Positions 8,687 through 17,465 of a stretch of DNA of 64,000 nucleotides are shown one piece after another. Source of the stretch: Rhizobium sp. FKL33. Its GTDB lineage: Bacteria; Pseudomonadota; Alphaproteobacteria; Rhizobiales; Rhizobiaceae. The DNA lies in NCBI RefSeq assembly GCF_005222915.1, contig NZ_STFX01000015.1:89078-153077 (forward strand), written 5' to 3'. Positions within the stretch are counted from its first letter, which is position 1; every line of letters starts with the position of its first letter. Under the pieces are notes generated by a model. That model made no database searches. It saw only the letters and a list, made by a program, of their open reading frames with translations, and was not told the DNA's origin. A program made the position numbers and the translations under genes.

Positions 8687-9193
8687 CTATCTTTCGAGCC
8701 TCAGCGGATATTGCTGGCTCGGCGGCAGCCGATGATGCAGCACCGCAATCGAGATCATCAGCGCGCTTCCGGCCGACACTACCGCCATCAGAAGCGGCAG
8801 GCTGAAATGGCTGGCGAAGGCGACGAGCGGGATCGCGCCCGCCGGCGGATGTGTGACCCTGAGGATCAGCATCACCGCAATCGTCAGGCCGACCGCGACC
8901 GCTGCGGCGAGCCAGGCGCCGGGAAACAGCCAGACGGCCAGCGATCCGATCAAAGCTGCGACAAAATAGCCGCCGAACACATTGGCCGGCTGGGCGAGCG
9001 GGCTCTTCGGTTGGCCAAACAGCAGCACTGCGGTCGCGCCGAAGGGGGCAAGCAGGAAGGGCATGCCGGTGGCGACCGCCACGCCGCCGATGCCCGACAT
9101 CGCGAGCACTGCGCCGCAGCCGGATTTCAGATGCGACAAAGCCTGCCCCGGCGGCTCATGGCGTTGAATGAAGTGCCTGAGGTGTTTGATCAT
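8687..9193 (-). CDS. HPP family integral membrane protein
   Basis: 168 residues with about four to five hydrophobic helices and the name-giving THPPAGA motif near residues 113-119. HPP proteins are small inner-membrane proteins. A link to nitrite transport has been reported for some members, but the role here is not evident. It converges on the methyltransferase gene with a single base between the two stop codons, and no terminator is seen in between, so transcription of the two genes may interfere. Confidence 0.8.
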   Translation of the reverse strand: MIKHLRHFIQRHEPPGQALSHLKSGCGAVLAMSGIGGVAVATGMPFLLAPFGATAVLLFGQPKSPLAQPANVFGGYFVAALIGSLAVWLFPGAWLAAAVAVGLTIAVMLILRVTHPPAGAIPLVAFASHFSLPLLMAVVSAGSALMISIAVLHHRLPPSQQYPLRLER

Positions 9194-9378
9194 GTCGCCC
9201 GCGGATGTGATGATTTCGCGAGCATAATGCGCAAAATTTAATCTGCAAGCCGGGGATTTTCTGATCGGTTCCCCTGGGAAGGAATAGTTGCCCTCGACAG
9301 TCTCATATCTGGATGATTTGACACCAGTTTGGAGATGAGTCAGAACAGCGCCAATCCATCTGATGTCAAGGAGCGTCC

Positions 9379-10659
9379 ATGACTCGTCTTCCCTTCGCCC
9401 GGCTGAGCCTGGGCCTCGTGTCGGCCACCGCCCTTTTCGGCATGTCCAGCGCCTTCGCCGCCACCGATATCGGCGCAGTGGTCAAGACATATGCCGAAAT
9501 CGGCCACGCCAAATATGAAGACTCGCTAATCACCGCCAAGGCGCTGGACAAGGCGATCGACGCGCTGATCGCCAATCCCTCCGAAGACACGCTGAAGGCC
9601 GCCCGCGAGGCCTGGATCAAGGCCCGCGTTCCCTATCAGCAGACGGAAGCCTATCGTTTCGGCAATCCCATTGTTGATGACTGGGAAGGCAAGGTGAACG
9701 CCTGGCCGCTCGATGAAGGCCTGATCGACTATGTCGACAAGTCCTACGGCACGGAAAGCGACGAAAACGAGCAGTATACGCTCAACGTCATCGCCAATCC
9801 CAAATTCACCATCGGCGGCAAGGAAATCGACGCGACCAAGATCACGCCGGAACTGCTGTCGGGAACGCTTCAGGAAGCCGGCGGCTCGGAATCCAACGTC
9901 GCCACCGGCTATCACGCGATCGAATTCCTGCTTTGGGGTCAGGATCTCAACGGCACGGGTCCCGGCGCCGGCGCGCGGCCCTACACCGATTACGACGTCA
10001 AGAACTGCACCAACGGCCATTGCGACCGTCGCGCCCAGTATCTGAAGGCCGCCTCCAGCCTGCTGGTCAGCGATCTCGACTATATGGTCAAGCAGTGGAC
10101 GCCCGAAGGCGAGGCCTACAAGGCCGTGCTCGCCGATCCCAAGAAGGGCATCGTCGCCATGCTCACCGGTATGGGCTCGCTCTCCTATGGCGAACTGGCC
10201 GGCGAGCGCATGAAGCTCGGCCTGCTGCTGCATGATCCCGAAGAAGAGCACGATTGCTTCTCCGACAACACCTTCAATTCGCATCTCAACGACGCCATCG
10301 GCATCGCCGGCGTCTATGAGAACGCCTATACCCGCGTCGACGGCACTAAACTCAATGGTCCCTCGCTCTCCGATCTCGTCAAGGAGAAGGACGCCGCTCT
10401 CGACACGGAAATGAAAACAAAGCTCGGCCATACGCTCGACGCCATGCACGCCATGGCCAAGCGCGGCGAGACGGTCGAGGCCTATGACCAGATGATCGGC
10501 GAAGGCAACAAGGACGGCAACGCCGTGGTCCAGGCGGCGATCGATGGTCTGGTGGATCAGACCAAATCCATCCAGCGCGTCATTTCCGCGCTCGACCTCG
10601 GCCAGATCCAGCTCGAAGGCTCCGATAGTCTGGACAATCCCAACGCCGTGTTCCAATAA
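9379..10659 (+). CDS. Imelysin family (peptidase M75-like) periplasmic protein
   Basis: 426 residues with a Sec signal peptide (residues 1-27, cleavage after SAFA) and an imelysin domain. The GxHxxE signature is present as GYHAIEFLLWGQD at residues 177-189. This family (IrpA, EfeO domain II) is periplasmic and iron-linked; the His and Glu are thought to bind metal. It is the first gene of a four-gene unit with a di-heme oxidoreductase, a second imelysin-like protein and a DUF1513 protein. AAGGAG at 9368-9373 marks the start. I searched the 185-bp upstream region by eye for TGA-N9-TCA (RirA) and ICE (Irr) motifs and saw no convincing match, so its iron control is unproven. Confidence 0.9.
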   Translation: MTRLPFARLSLGLVSATALFGMSSAFAATDIGAVVKTYAEIGHAKYEDSLITAKALDKAIDALIANPSEDTLKAAREAWIKARVPYQQTEAYRFGNPIVDDWEGKVNAWPLDEGLIDYVDKSYGTESDENEQYTLNVIANPKFTIGGKEIDATKITPELLSGTLQEAGGSESNVATGYHAIEFLLWGQDLNGTGPGAGARPYTDYDVKNCTNGHCDRRAQYLKAASSLLVSDLDYMVKQWTPEGEAYKAVLADPKKGIVAMLTGMGSLSYGELAGERMKLGLLLHDPEEEHDCFSDNTFNSHLNDAIGIAGVYENAYTRVDGTKLNGPSLSDLVKEKDAALDTEMKTKLGHTLDAMHAMAKRGETVEAYDQMIGEGNKDGNAVVQAAIDGLVDQTKSIQRVISALDLGQIQLEGSDSLDNPNAVFQ

Positions 10660-10695
10660 GCGGATAGGGCCTGATTGGCCCCGTTTCACGGTTTC

Positions 10696-12222
10696 ATGGT
10701 GCAAATGATGCGACGCCCGGCTCTGCGGTTGAACCTTCTGGTCCTCCCCTTGCTGGGCGTTTCCGCATTCGCGTCTGCCGATACCGCCAAACGCCCGGAT
10801 CTCGATCCACGCGACCAGGCGCGCGTCGCTGATGTGGTCAGGCCCACGACGGATTTCTCCAAGGCCGAGCCCTATGAAGCGATGCAGGCCGGGGCCGCGA
10901 CCTCGATCGAAGATCCCGACCGCAACGCGTTTTCGCATTTCTCCGCCAATCTGCCTGATGAAGACGTGATGAATTTCCGTCTCGGCAATGCGCTTTTCCG
11001 AAAGATCTGGGTTCCCGCGCCGTCATCCACCCAGGCCTCGGATGGTCTGGGGCCATTCTACAACGCCCGCTCCTGCGACGCCTGCCACATCAATGACGGT
11101 CGTGGTCATCCGCCGGAAGGCAAGGCGGACATGACCTCGATGTTCCTCCGTCTGGCGCGTGAGCCGACGAACGATGCGGAGAAGGCTGCGCTCAAGGATC
11201 ATCTGCGGCTCAATTTCCCCGATCCCGTCTATGGCGGTCAGCTGCAGGACAAGGCCATCGCCGGCGTCGCGCCCGAGGGACGGATGCGGATCAGCTATCA
11301 GCCGCAGCCGTTCCGTTTCCCCGACGGGACCGTCGTCGAACTTCGCAAGCCCATCTACCAGGCCGTCGATCTACGCTACGGGCCGCTCGATCCCCACACA
11401 TCGCTCTCGCCGCGCATGGCCCCGGCCATGATCGGCCTCGGCCTCATCGAGGCGATCGCCGAGGGTGACATACTGGCCAGGGCCGATCCCGACGACCGTA
11501 ACGGCGACGGCATTTCCGGCCGTCCGCAATGGACCCGCGCGAGCAATGGCGCGGTGCAGGTCGGTCGTTTCGGTTGGAAAGGCGAGCAGGCCAATGTGCG
11601 CGACCAATCGGCGCATGCCTTTCTCGGCGATATCGGCATTTCCACGCCGATACTTCCCGATGATCATGGCGACTGCTCCCCCAAGCAGGCCGACTGTCTG
11701 GCGCTCGCGGGCGGAAGCCAAGCCCGCCTCGGCCCCAGTGAAGCCCCCGATCCCGTTTTGCCGCTGGTGAGTTTCTACTCGGAAAATCTCGCTGTTCCCG
11801 CTCGCCGCAAGGCGTCCTTTTCGGAAACTCTGGCGGGAAAGAAACTGTTTTACGACGCAGGCTGCGCTGGCTGCCACACGCCGAAATATGTGACGCGCAA
11901 GGACTGGCCGGCCAAGCCGCAACGCTTCCAGTTGATCTGGCCCTATTCCGATTTCCTACTGCACGATATGGGAGACGGTCTGGCCGATGGTCAGACTGTG
12001 GGGGTAGCCTCGGGGCGGGAGTGGCGCACGCCGTCGCTTTGGGCTATTGGCCTCACCCGGGTGGTCGGCGGGCAGGAATTCTACCTGCATGACGGCCGCG
12101 CCCGATCTCTGGAAGAGGCCGTGCTCTGGCATGACGGCGAAGGCCGCGCCGCCCGTGACGCCTATGCCAAGCTCGACAAACGCGACCGCGATCTCATGAT
12201 CCGTTTTCTGGAGTCGCTCTGA
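10696..12222 (+). CDS. Di-heme c-type oxidoreductase (DUF1111 / thiol oxidoreductase-like)
   Basis: About 508 residues, exported (LNLLVLPLLGVSAFASA signal core). Two CxxCH heme-binding motifs are visible, CDACH at about 127-131 and CAGCH at about 390-394, so it is a di-heme cytochrome of the family often called putative thiol oxidoreductase. The C-terminal LLHDMGDGLADG segment is typical. It lies between two imelysin genes and probably handles electrons, perhaps for ferric/ferrous conversion in the periplasm (inference). The start is uncertain: ATG 10696 is used, while a TTG at 10675 and ATGs at 10705/10708 are also in frame and none has a strong ribosome binding site. Confidence 0.87.
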   Translation: MVQMMRRPALRLNLLVLPLLGVSAFASADTAKRPDLDPRDQARVADVVRPTTDFSKAEPYEAMQAGAATSIEDPDRNAFSHFSANLPDEDVMNFRLGNALFRKIWVPAPSSTQASDGLGPFYNARSCDACHINDGRGHPPEGKADMTSMFLRLAREPTNDAEKAALKDHLRLNFPDPVYGGQLQDKAIAGVAPEGRMRISYQPQPFRFPDGTVVELRKPIYQAVDLRYGPLDPHTSLSPRMAPAMIGLGLIEAIAEGDILARADPDDRNGDGISGRPQWTRASNGAVQVGRFGWKGEQANVRDQSAHAFLGDIGISTPILPDDHGDCSPKQADCLALAGGSQARLGPSEAPDPVLPLVSFYSENLAVPARRKASFSETLAGKKLFYDAGCAGCHTPKYVTRKDWPAKPQRFQLIWPYSDFLLHDMGDGLADGQTVGVASGREWRTPSLWAIGLTRVVGGQEFYLHDGRARSLEEAVLWHDGEGRAARDAYAKLDKRDRDLMIRFLESL

Positions 12223-13304
12223 TGACGATGAAATCCATCCTTCTGATCGCCGCCCTCATGGCGCCGCTGGCGACGCCCGCGCTCGCGGTCGACGACGCGC
12301 TCGCCCGCAAGATCATGGTCAACGCGGTCGACGGCTATATCAGGCCGTCCTACAGCGCCCTAGAGGATGCCGCCCACGGGCTCTCGGATAACACCGCCGC
12401 CTTCTGCGCCGCGCCCAGCGATGACGGCCTGAAGGGTCTGAATGCGCGGTTCGGCGACCTCGTCGAAGCCTGGGCGCGCATCGAGATCGTGCGCGAGGGG
12501 CCGGTGCTCGAAAACAACCGCTATGAGCGGATCCTCTTCTATCCCGACCGCAAGTCAACGGGTCAGAAACAGGTTCAGAAGATCCTCGCCGATCCCGACG
12601 CCTCCGACATGGATGCAGCCGGTCTCGCCGCCAAGAGCGTCGCGGTTCAGGGCCTCGGCGCCTATGAACTGACCTTCTTCGGCCGTGAGGCCGGGCTGGT
12701 CGCCAGCCCTGACGACGCCGACCAGTGCCGTTATGGACTTGCGGTGTCCCGTAACATCGAAGCCATCGCCGGCGAACTCTCCGCCGCCTGGGATGCGCCC
12801 GATGGCGTGGCGAAGAACTGGAAAGAGCCCGGCCCCGCCAATCCGGTCTTCCGCACCGGCGACGAAGCGCTGCAGGCGATGATCGGCATCTTCGTGCATG
12901 GGGTCGAAACCGTGCGCGACCAGCGCGTGAAACCCTTCTACAAGGGCGCGGGTGAAAAGACCTCGCCGCGCCTCGCCTTGTTGTGGCGGTCTGAAAACAC
13001 CATGCGCGCCATTCACGGCAATGTCTCGGGTCTCGCCGATCTCTGGAAGACCTCGGACATGCGAAGCCTGTTGACCGGCGACGCCGAAGCCCTGGCCGAC
13101 GCCGTGGAGTTCGACTTCAAGGCTGCCGCCGGCGCTGTCGGCAAAATGGAGCAGCCTACCGCCGAAAAGCTGGCGGATGGCAAATATCAGCGCAAGATCG
13201 ATTTCATCCTGTTCAATCTGCGCGACGCCAGCACACGCATCGATCGCGATGTCGGCGCCGCCGTGGGATTGAGCGCCGGCTTCTCCTTCGGCGACGGAGA
13301 CTGA
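12222..13304 (+). CDS. Second imelysin-like periplasmic protein, degenerate GxHxxE
   Basis: 360 residues with a signal peptide ending TPALA. The protein belongs to the imelysin group by overall pattern: residues 144-154 read GLGAYELTFFG and align with GYHAIEFLLWG of the first imelysin in this operon. In that alignment the His of GxHxxE is Gly while the Glu is kept, so metal binding at that site should differ. The ATG overlaps the TGA of the upstream di-heme gene (TGATG at 12220-12224), which indicates translational coupling. Alternative start ATG 12228 is two codons in. The next gene begins 4 bp after its stop. Confidence 0.82.
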   Translation: MTMKSILLIAALMAPLATPALAVDDALARKIMVNAVDGYIRPSYSALEDAAHGLSDNTAAFCAAPSDDGLKGLNARFGDLVEAWARIEIVREGPVLENNRYERILFYPDRKSTGQKQVQKILADPDASDMDAAGLAAKSVAVQGLGAYELTFFGREAGLVASPDDADQCRYGLAVSRNIEAIAGELSAAWDAPDGVAKNWKEPGPANPVFRTGDEALQAMIGIFVHGVETVRDQRVKPFYKGAGEKTSPRLALLWRSENTMRAIHGNVSGLADLWKTSDMRSLLTGDAEALADAVEFDFKAAAGAVGKMEQPTAEKLADGKYQRKIDFILFNLRDASTRIDRDVGAAVGLSAGFSFGDGD

Positions 13305-13307
13305 CCC

Positions 13308-14387
13308 ATGCGGAGCCTGCTGATCGAGCGGCGGACCTTTCTCAAGGCGGCCGGCATGTTGTTCGTCAGCGGTTTGTCGGCGCGCGGTCATGACGTTCTC
13401 GCCGCCAGCCCTGCCGTCTTCGCCAGCGCTTTCATGGATGCGGGCGGCGCCTATGGCGTGGCGTTACTGGCGGAAGACGGCGGCGAAATCGGCCGGGTCG
13501 CGTTGCCCGATCGCGGTCATGACGTCAGCTTCGATCCGCTTAACGGCCGCGCTGTGGCCTTCGCCCGGCGTCCGGGGACGTTTGCGCTGGTGATCGACAC
13601 CGCCACGGGCGCGCCGCTCAAACTCATCCAGGCTGCCGAGGACAGGCATTTCTTCGGGCACGGCGCCTTCTCGCCGGATGGCCAAAGGCTCTATGTCGCC
13701 GAAAACGACTTCGACAATTACGCCGGCAAGATCGGCGTTTACGACATCAGGGCCGGCTGGACGAAGATCGGCGAATTTTCTGCCCATGGCATGGACACCC
13801 ACGATATCCAGATCCTTGAGGGCGGACGGTATCTAGCCATCGCCAATGGCGGTATCAAGCAGCATCCGTCGATGGGCCGCGCCAAGCTCAATCTCGATCA
13901 CATGGAGCCGTCTCTGGTCATCATCGACCTGAGCGACGGCCGACTTGTGGAGAAACACGATCTCCCGGCCGAGATCCGCCAATTGTCGACCCGGCATATG
14001 GATATCGACGCCTCCGGCCGCGTCTGGTTCGGATGCCAATATGAGGGTCCCAAGACGGATTATCCGCAGCTTCTCGGCAGCTTCAAGCGTGGCGAGGACC
14101 TGCGTTTCCTCGACATGCCGGAAGAGGTTCTACGCGGCTTCGACAATTACATCGGCTCGGTGATGGTCAATCTCGACGCCGGACTGGTGGCCGTCTCTTC
14201 GCCGAAAGGCGGACAATGGGCGGCGTTCGACGTAAAATCGCATAGCCTTGTCCTCCAGGAAAAGATCGGCGGCGTCTGTGGCCTGGCGGCCGAGCAGGCG
14301 ACGTTCATCCGCTCGACCGAAACCGGCTGGTTCGAGGCGCAAAAGACCGACCTCGCCTGGGACAATCACATTACCCGGCTTGCCTAG
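13308..14387 (+). CDS. DUF1513 protein, Tat-exported beta-propeller-like
   Basis: 359 residues. The N-terminus has a Tat-type leader (ERRTFLKAAGMLFVSG, twin arginine at residues 8-9), and the rest is a DUF1513 domain whose repeated hydrophobic strands and GHGAFSPDGQRLYVAEND-type segments suggest a seven-bladed propeller. The family is found at the end of imelysin/di-heme operons and its biochemical role is unknown. Tat export suggests that a cofactor or pre-folded metal site could be involved (inference). The gene is separated from the upstream imelysin by 3 bp. Confidence 0.85.
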   Translation: MRSLLIERRTFLKAAGMLFVSGLSARGHDVLAASPAVFASAFMDAGGAYGVALLAEDGGEIGRVALPDRGHDVSFDPLNGRAVAFARRPGTFALVIDTATGAPLKLIQAAEDRHFFGHGAFSPDGQRLYVAENDFDNYAGKIGVYDIRAGWTKIGEFSAHGMDTHDIQILEGGRYLAIANGGIKQHPSMGRAKLNLDHMEPSLVIIDLSDGRLVEKHDLPAEIRQLSTRHMDIDASGRVWFGCQYEGPKTDYPQLLGSFKRGEDLRFLDMPEEVLRGFDNYIGSVMVNLDAGLVAVSSPKGGQWAAFDVKSHSLVLQEKIGGVCGLAAEQATFIRSTETGWFEAQKTDLAWDNHITRLA

Positions 14388-14410
14388 CAGGCCGATCTCG
14401 GATCAAGTTA

Positions 14411-14430
14411 AGCCAAGCAGATGCTTGGTT
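14411..14430. promoter_or_regulatory. Inverted repeat in front of the GH3 gene
   Basis: ccaagca (14413-14419) and tgcttgg (14422-14428) are perfect 7-bp arms around a 2-base centre; A-T and G-T pairs extend them to 9 bp. It lies between the DUF1513 stop and the GH3 ribosome binding site (GGGAGG, 14433-14438). No T run follows, so an operator is as likely as a transcript-end hairpin. Confidence 0.45.
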
Positions 14431-14442
14431 TAGGGAGGTCCA

Positions 14443-16122
14443 ATGTCCATCTACGAAAATTTGCGAAAGCCGCCGTTCAGCCTCGATGACCGGGCGGTCG
14501 ATTGGGTGCGCAAAACTTATGACGGCCTGACGCTGCAAGAGCGCGTGGGTCAAATTTTCGTGCTGATCATGATGGGGCGCAACGAGGAGGAGTTCGCCCG
14601 CATCCGCGCCCTCAAGCCCGGAGGCGTCACGCGCTTCTTCACGCCGGATTTCGACTATGAGCGGAGAGTGCTGACCGAAATGAACGAGGCGGTCGCCGCG
14701 CCTCTGATCATCACCGCCGATCTCGAAGGCAGCCGATACTCGTTTTCCTTCGGCACGCCGGTGCTGGGCCAGTTGGGTCTCGCCGCCGTCGACGATGTCG
14801 AGGCGACCCGCAAATCGGCCGAGATCCTGGCGACGGAGGCGCGGGCGCTCGGCGTGACCTGGTCGTTCACGCCGGTGATCGACATCAACGCCGCGTTCCG
14901 TTCGGCAATCGTCGGCACGCGATCTTATGGGTCGGATGTCGACCGGATCGAACGCCACGCGCTTGCCCATATCCAGGGATTGCAGGCAAACGGCGTCGCC
15001 GCCACGGTCAAGCATTGGCCGGGCGAAGGTTTCGATGATCGCGACCAGCATCTCGTCACCACCATCAATCCGCTCAGCCTCGATGAATGGCAGGCAAGCT
15101 TCGGCCGTCTTTATCGCCGCATGTTCGACGAGGGCGTCTTGTCGGTCATGAGCGCCCATATCGCCTTTCCAGCCTATGTTCGCTCGAAAATGCCGGACGC
15201 CGGTCTCGAAGCGTTCCGTCCCGCTTCCGTTTCGCCGCTTCTCAACCAGACCCTGCTGCGCGACGAACTCGGCTTCAATGGACTGATCGTATCCGACGCC
15301 ACCAGCATGGGCGGCTTGAGCGCCTGGGGCCAGGATCGCATCACCAAGCCGGAGATCATCGCCTCGGGCTGCGACGTGATCCTGTTTTCCGACGATCCAG
15401 AGCGCGACATGGCGGCGGTGAAGGAGGCGGTGATTTCGGGACAGATCAGCCAAACGCGATTGCAGGACGCCGTTTGCCGCATGCTGGGGCTCAAGGCCAA
15501 GCTCGGCCTGTTCGAAAAGTCCGACGTCTTCCCGCCGGTCGAGACGGCGAAGGCCGCCTTCGCCAAGCCGGATAATGTCGAGGTCGCACAGACCTACATC
15601 TCCCGGTCTCCGACCCTGGTGAAGGACGTCCAGTCGCTCTTTCCGCTATCAGTGGAGACGCACAAGCGCATCCTGCTTGTCGATGGCGGCATCGTTCATC
15701 CCTTGATGCCGGAAACGCCGCCACTGATCCTGCCCGAACTTCTCCGGCAGGAGGGGTTCGAGGTGACGATCGATCGGCCCGACATCAAGCCCACCGGCGG
15801 TGACTACGATCTCGTGCTCTATGCGCTGGCGGAGGAGTCGCTGTTGATCCGGGGCCATATCTTCCTCGACTGGAGAAAGCTCGCTGGCGGCAATCTCTAC
15901 CGCGCCATGCACCGGACCTGGACGCATCTGCCGACCGCCATCATCTCCTTCGGTCATCCCTACTATCTTTATGACGCGCCGCGCGTTCCGGCCCTGATCA
16001 ACGCCTATTCCAGCATGGATCCGGTGCAGCGCGCCGTGGTCGATTGCATGATGGGGCGCGCGGCTTTCAACCGCACCAGCCCGGTCGACGCTTTTTGCGG
16101 GCTGGAGGACGCGCATTACTGA
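14443..16122 (+). CDS. Glycoside hydrolase family 3 protein (beta-N-acetylhexosaminidase/beta-glucosidase type)
   Basis: 559 residues without a signal peptide, so probably cytosolic. The N-terminal 350 residues form a GH3 TIM barrel. KHWPGEGFDDRDQH at about residues 190-203 matches the NagZ-type KH-F/W-PG loop with its Asp-x-His pair, and IVSDATSMGG at about 283-292 carries the catalytic Asp nucleophile. The extra C-terminal 200 residues probably make a GH3 C-terminal alpha/beta domain, which the short NagZ enzymes lack. A good GGGAGG precedes ATG 14443. The substrate (GlcNAc-containing or glucosidic) cannot be fixed. Its place before a flavoprotein and aldolase may mean sugar catabolism. Confidence 0.82.
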   Translation: MSIYENLRKPPFSLDDRAVDWVRKTYDGLTLQERVGQIFVLIMMGRNEEEFARIRALKPGGVTRFFTPDFDYERRVLTEMNEAVAAPLIITADLEGSRYSFSFGTPVLGQLGLAAVDDVEATRKSAEILATEARALGVTWSFTPVIDINAAFRSAIVGTRSYGSDVDRIERHALAHIQGLQANGVAATVKHWPGEGFDDRDQHLVTTINPLSLDEWQASFGRLYRRMFDEGVLSVMSAHIAFPAYVRSKMPDAGLEAFRPASVSPLLNQTLLRDELGFNGLIVSDATSMGGLSAWGQDRITKPEIIASGCDVILFSDDPERDMAAVKEAVISGQISQTRLQDAVCRMLGLKAKLGLFEKSDVFPPVETAKAAFAKPDNVEVAQTYISRSPTLVKDVQSLFPLSVETHKRILLVDGGIVHPLMPETPPLILPELLRQEGFEVTIDRPDIKPTGGDYDLVLYALAEESLLIRGHIFLDWRKLAGGNLYRAMHRTWTHLPTAIISFGHPYYLYDAPRVPALINAYSSMDPVQRAVVDCMMGRAAFNRTSPVDAFCGLEDAHY

Positions 16123-16239
16123 GCGTCGTGGCCAAAACGGACGGCAAGCCGTCGCTGGCGGGAGCGCGGCTTGCCCCGGAACCCGAAATCATGTTGAACC
16201 ATCCGCTATGCGTCGCGATCGGTGATGGAGGACGGGACA

Positions 16240-17448
16240 ATGAAGACAGTGATTATCGGCGGCAGCCATGCCGCGCTTTCGGCTGCGGCCGAGCTTCGAA
16301 AACTGTCCGCCGAGGCGGAGATCGTCATCATCTCCAGCGATCGGGAATTGCCCTATCAGCGCCCGCCGCTCTCCAAGGCTTATATGTCCGGCAAATCGAC
16401 GTTCGAGCAGATCCTGCTGCGGCCTGAAGACTGGTATGCAACGAACCGGATTGGCCTGAAGCGCGGCGTCTTCGCCGATCGCATCGATCGCGCCGAGAAG
16501 ATCGTGCATCTCGCCGATGGCGAGGCGTTGCCCTATGACCGGCTGCTGATCGCCACCGGCGCGCGTCCGCGCCGTCTGCCCGAGGAAATCGGCGGCCATC
16601 TGCCGAATGTGCATGTGATGCGCGATCTCGGCGACGCGCATGCGCTGATGGACCAGATGAAGGATGGCGCGCGGCTGGTGGTGATCGGCGGCGGTTATAT
16701 CGGCCTCGAGGCCGCCTCAGAAGCCTCCAAGAAGGGCGCTGTCGTCATCGTGATCGAAGCCGCCGACCGCATCTTAAAGCGCGTCGCTTGCGCCGAGACC
16801 GCAGAAGATGTCCGCGCGCTGCATCATGCCCATGGCGTCAGGATCTTCGAGAACGCCGCGCTCAAGCAGATCGTCGAGGAAGGCGGCCGCGCGACAGGCG
16901 TCGAGCTTTCGGACGGATCGGTGATCGCGGCGGATTTCATTGTCACCGGCATCGGCGTGACGCCGGATGTGGCGCTCGCCGATCAGGCGGGCCTTTCGAT
17001 CGCGAATGGCGTCGTGGTGGACCGTGAACTGCGCACCAGCGACCCCGAGATCTTCGCTATTGGCGATTGCGCGAGTTTCCCTTATGGCGGTCACCATATC
17101 CGGCTCGAATCGGTGCAGAACGCCAATGACATGGGCCTGGTCGCCGCACGCAACATGCTGGGCGACAGCGTCGACTACAGCCCGACGCCGTGGTTCTGGT
17201 CCGATCAGTTCGAACTCAAGCTGCAGATCGCCGGCCTCAACACCGGCTATGATCAGGTCGTCACCCGGCCAGGCGCGCGCGAGGGCGCGAAATCACATTT
17301 CTATTTTCGGGAAGGCCGTTTCCTCGCCGCCGACTGCCTCAATGACGGCGCAACCTATATGGTCGCCCGGCGCATTCTCGAAGGCGGCAAGGCGCTGACG
17401 CCCGAACAGGTCGCCGACGCCGGCTTCGCCCTTAAATCCCTTCTCTGA
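16240..17448 (+). CDS. Ferredoxin/rubredoxin reductase-like FAD oxidoreductase
   Basis: 402 residues of the putidaredoxin/rhodocoxin reductase class. The first FAD motif is VIIGGSHAALSAAAEL. QRPPLSKAYMSG is the family's proline-rich segment, VVIGGGYIGLEAA is the NAD(P)H site and IFAIGDCAS is the second FAD contact. The C-terminal reductase domain begins around WFWSDQFELKLQIAG. It should pass electrons from NADH to a small iron-sulfur protein, but no partner ferredoxin or P450 gene is nearby. ATG 16240 is preceded by GGAGG at 16226-16230. The aldolase gene follows 17 bp downstream. Confidence 0.88.
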   Translation: MKTVIIGGSHAALSAAAELRKLSAEAEIVIISSDRELPYQRPPLSKAYMSGKSTFEQILLRPEDWYATNRIGLKRGVFADRIDRAEKIVHLADGEALPYDRLLIATGARPRRLPEEIGGHLPNVHVMRDLGDAHALMDQMKDGARLVVIGGGYIGLEAASEASKKGAVVIVIEAADRILKRVACAETAEDVRALHHAHGVRIFENAALKQIVEEGGRATGVELSDGSVIAADFIVTGIGVTPDVALADQAGLSIANGVVVDRELRTSDPEIFAIGDCASFPYGGHHIRLESVQNANDMGLVAARNMLGDSVDYSPTPWFWSDQFELKLQIAGLNTGYDQVVTRPGAREGAKSHFYFREGRFLAADCLNDGATYMVARRILEGGKALTPEQVADAGFALKSLL

Positions 17449-17465
17449 CGCATCGGAGCAAATTC

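Noticed and set aside
9241..9378. RirA (TGA-N9-TCA) or Irr-type box in front of the imelysin operon
   Set aside because: No segment matched either pattern well enough by eye.
9526..10938. Antisense frame opposite the first imelysin gene
   Set aside because: Composition is that of a high-GC shadow, and the sense strand has a signal peptide and family motif.
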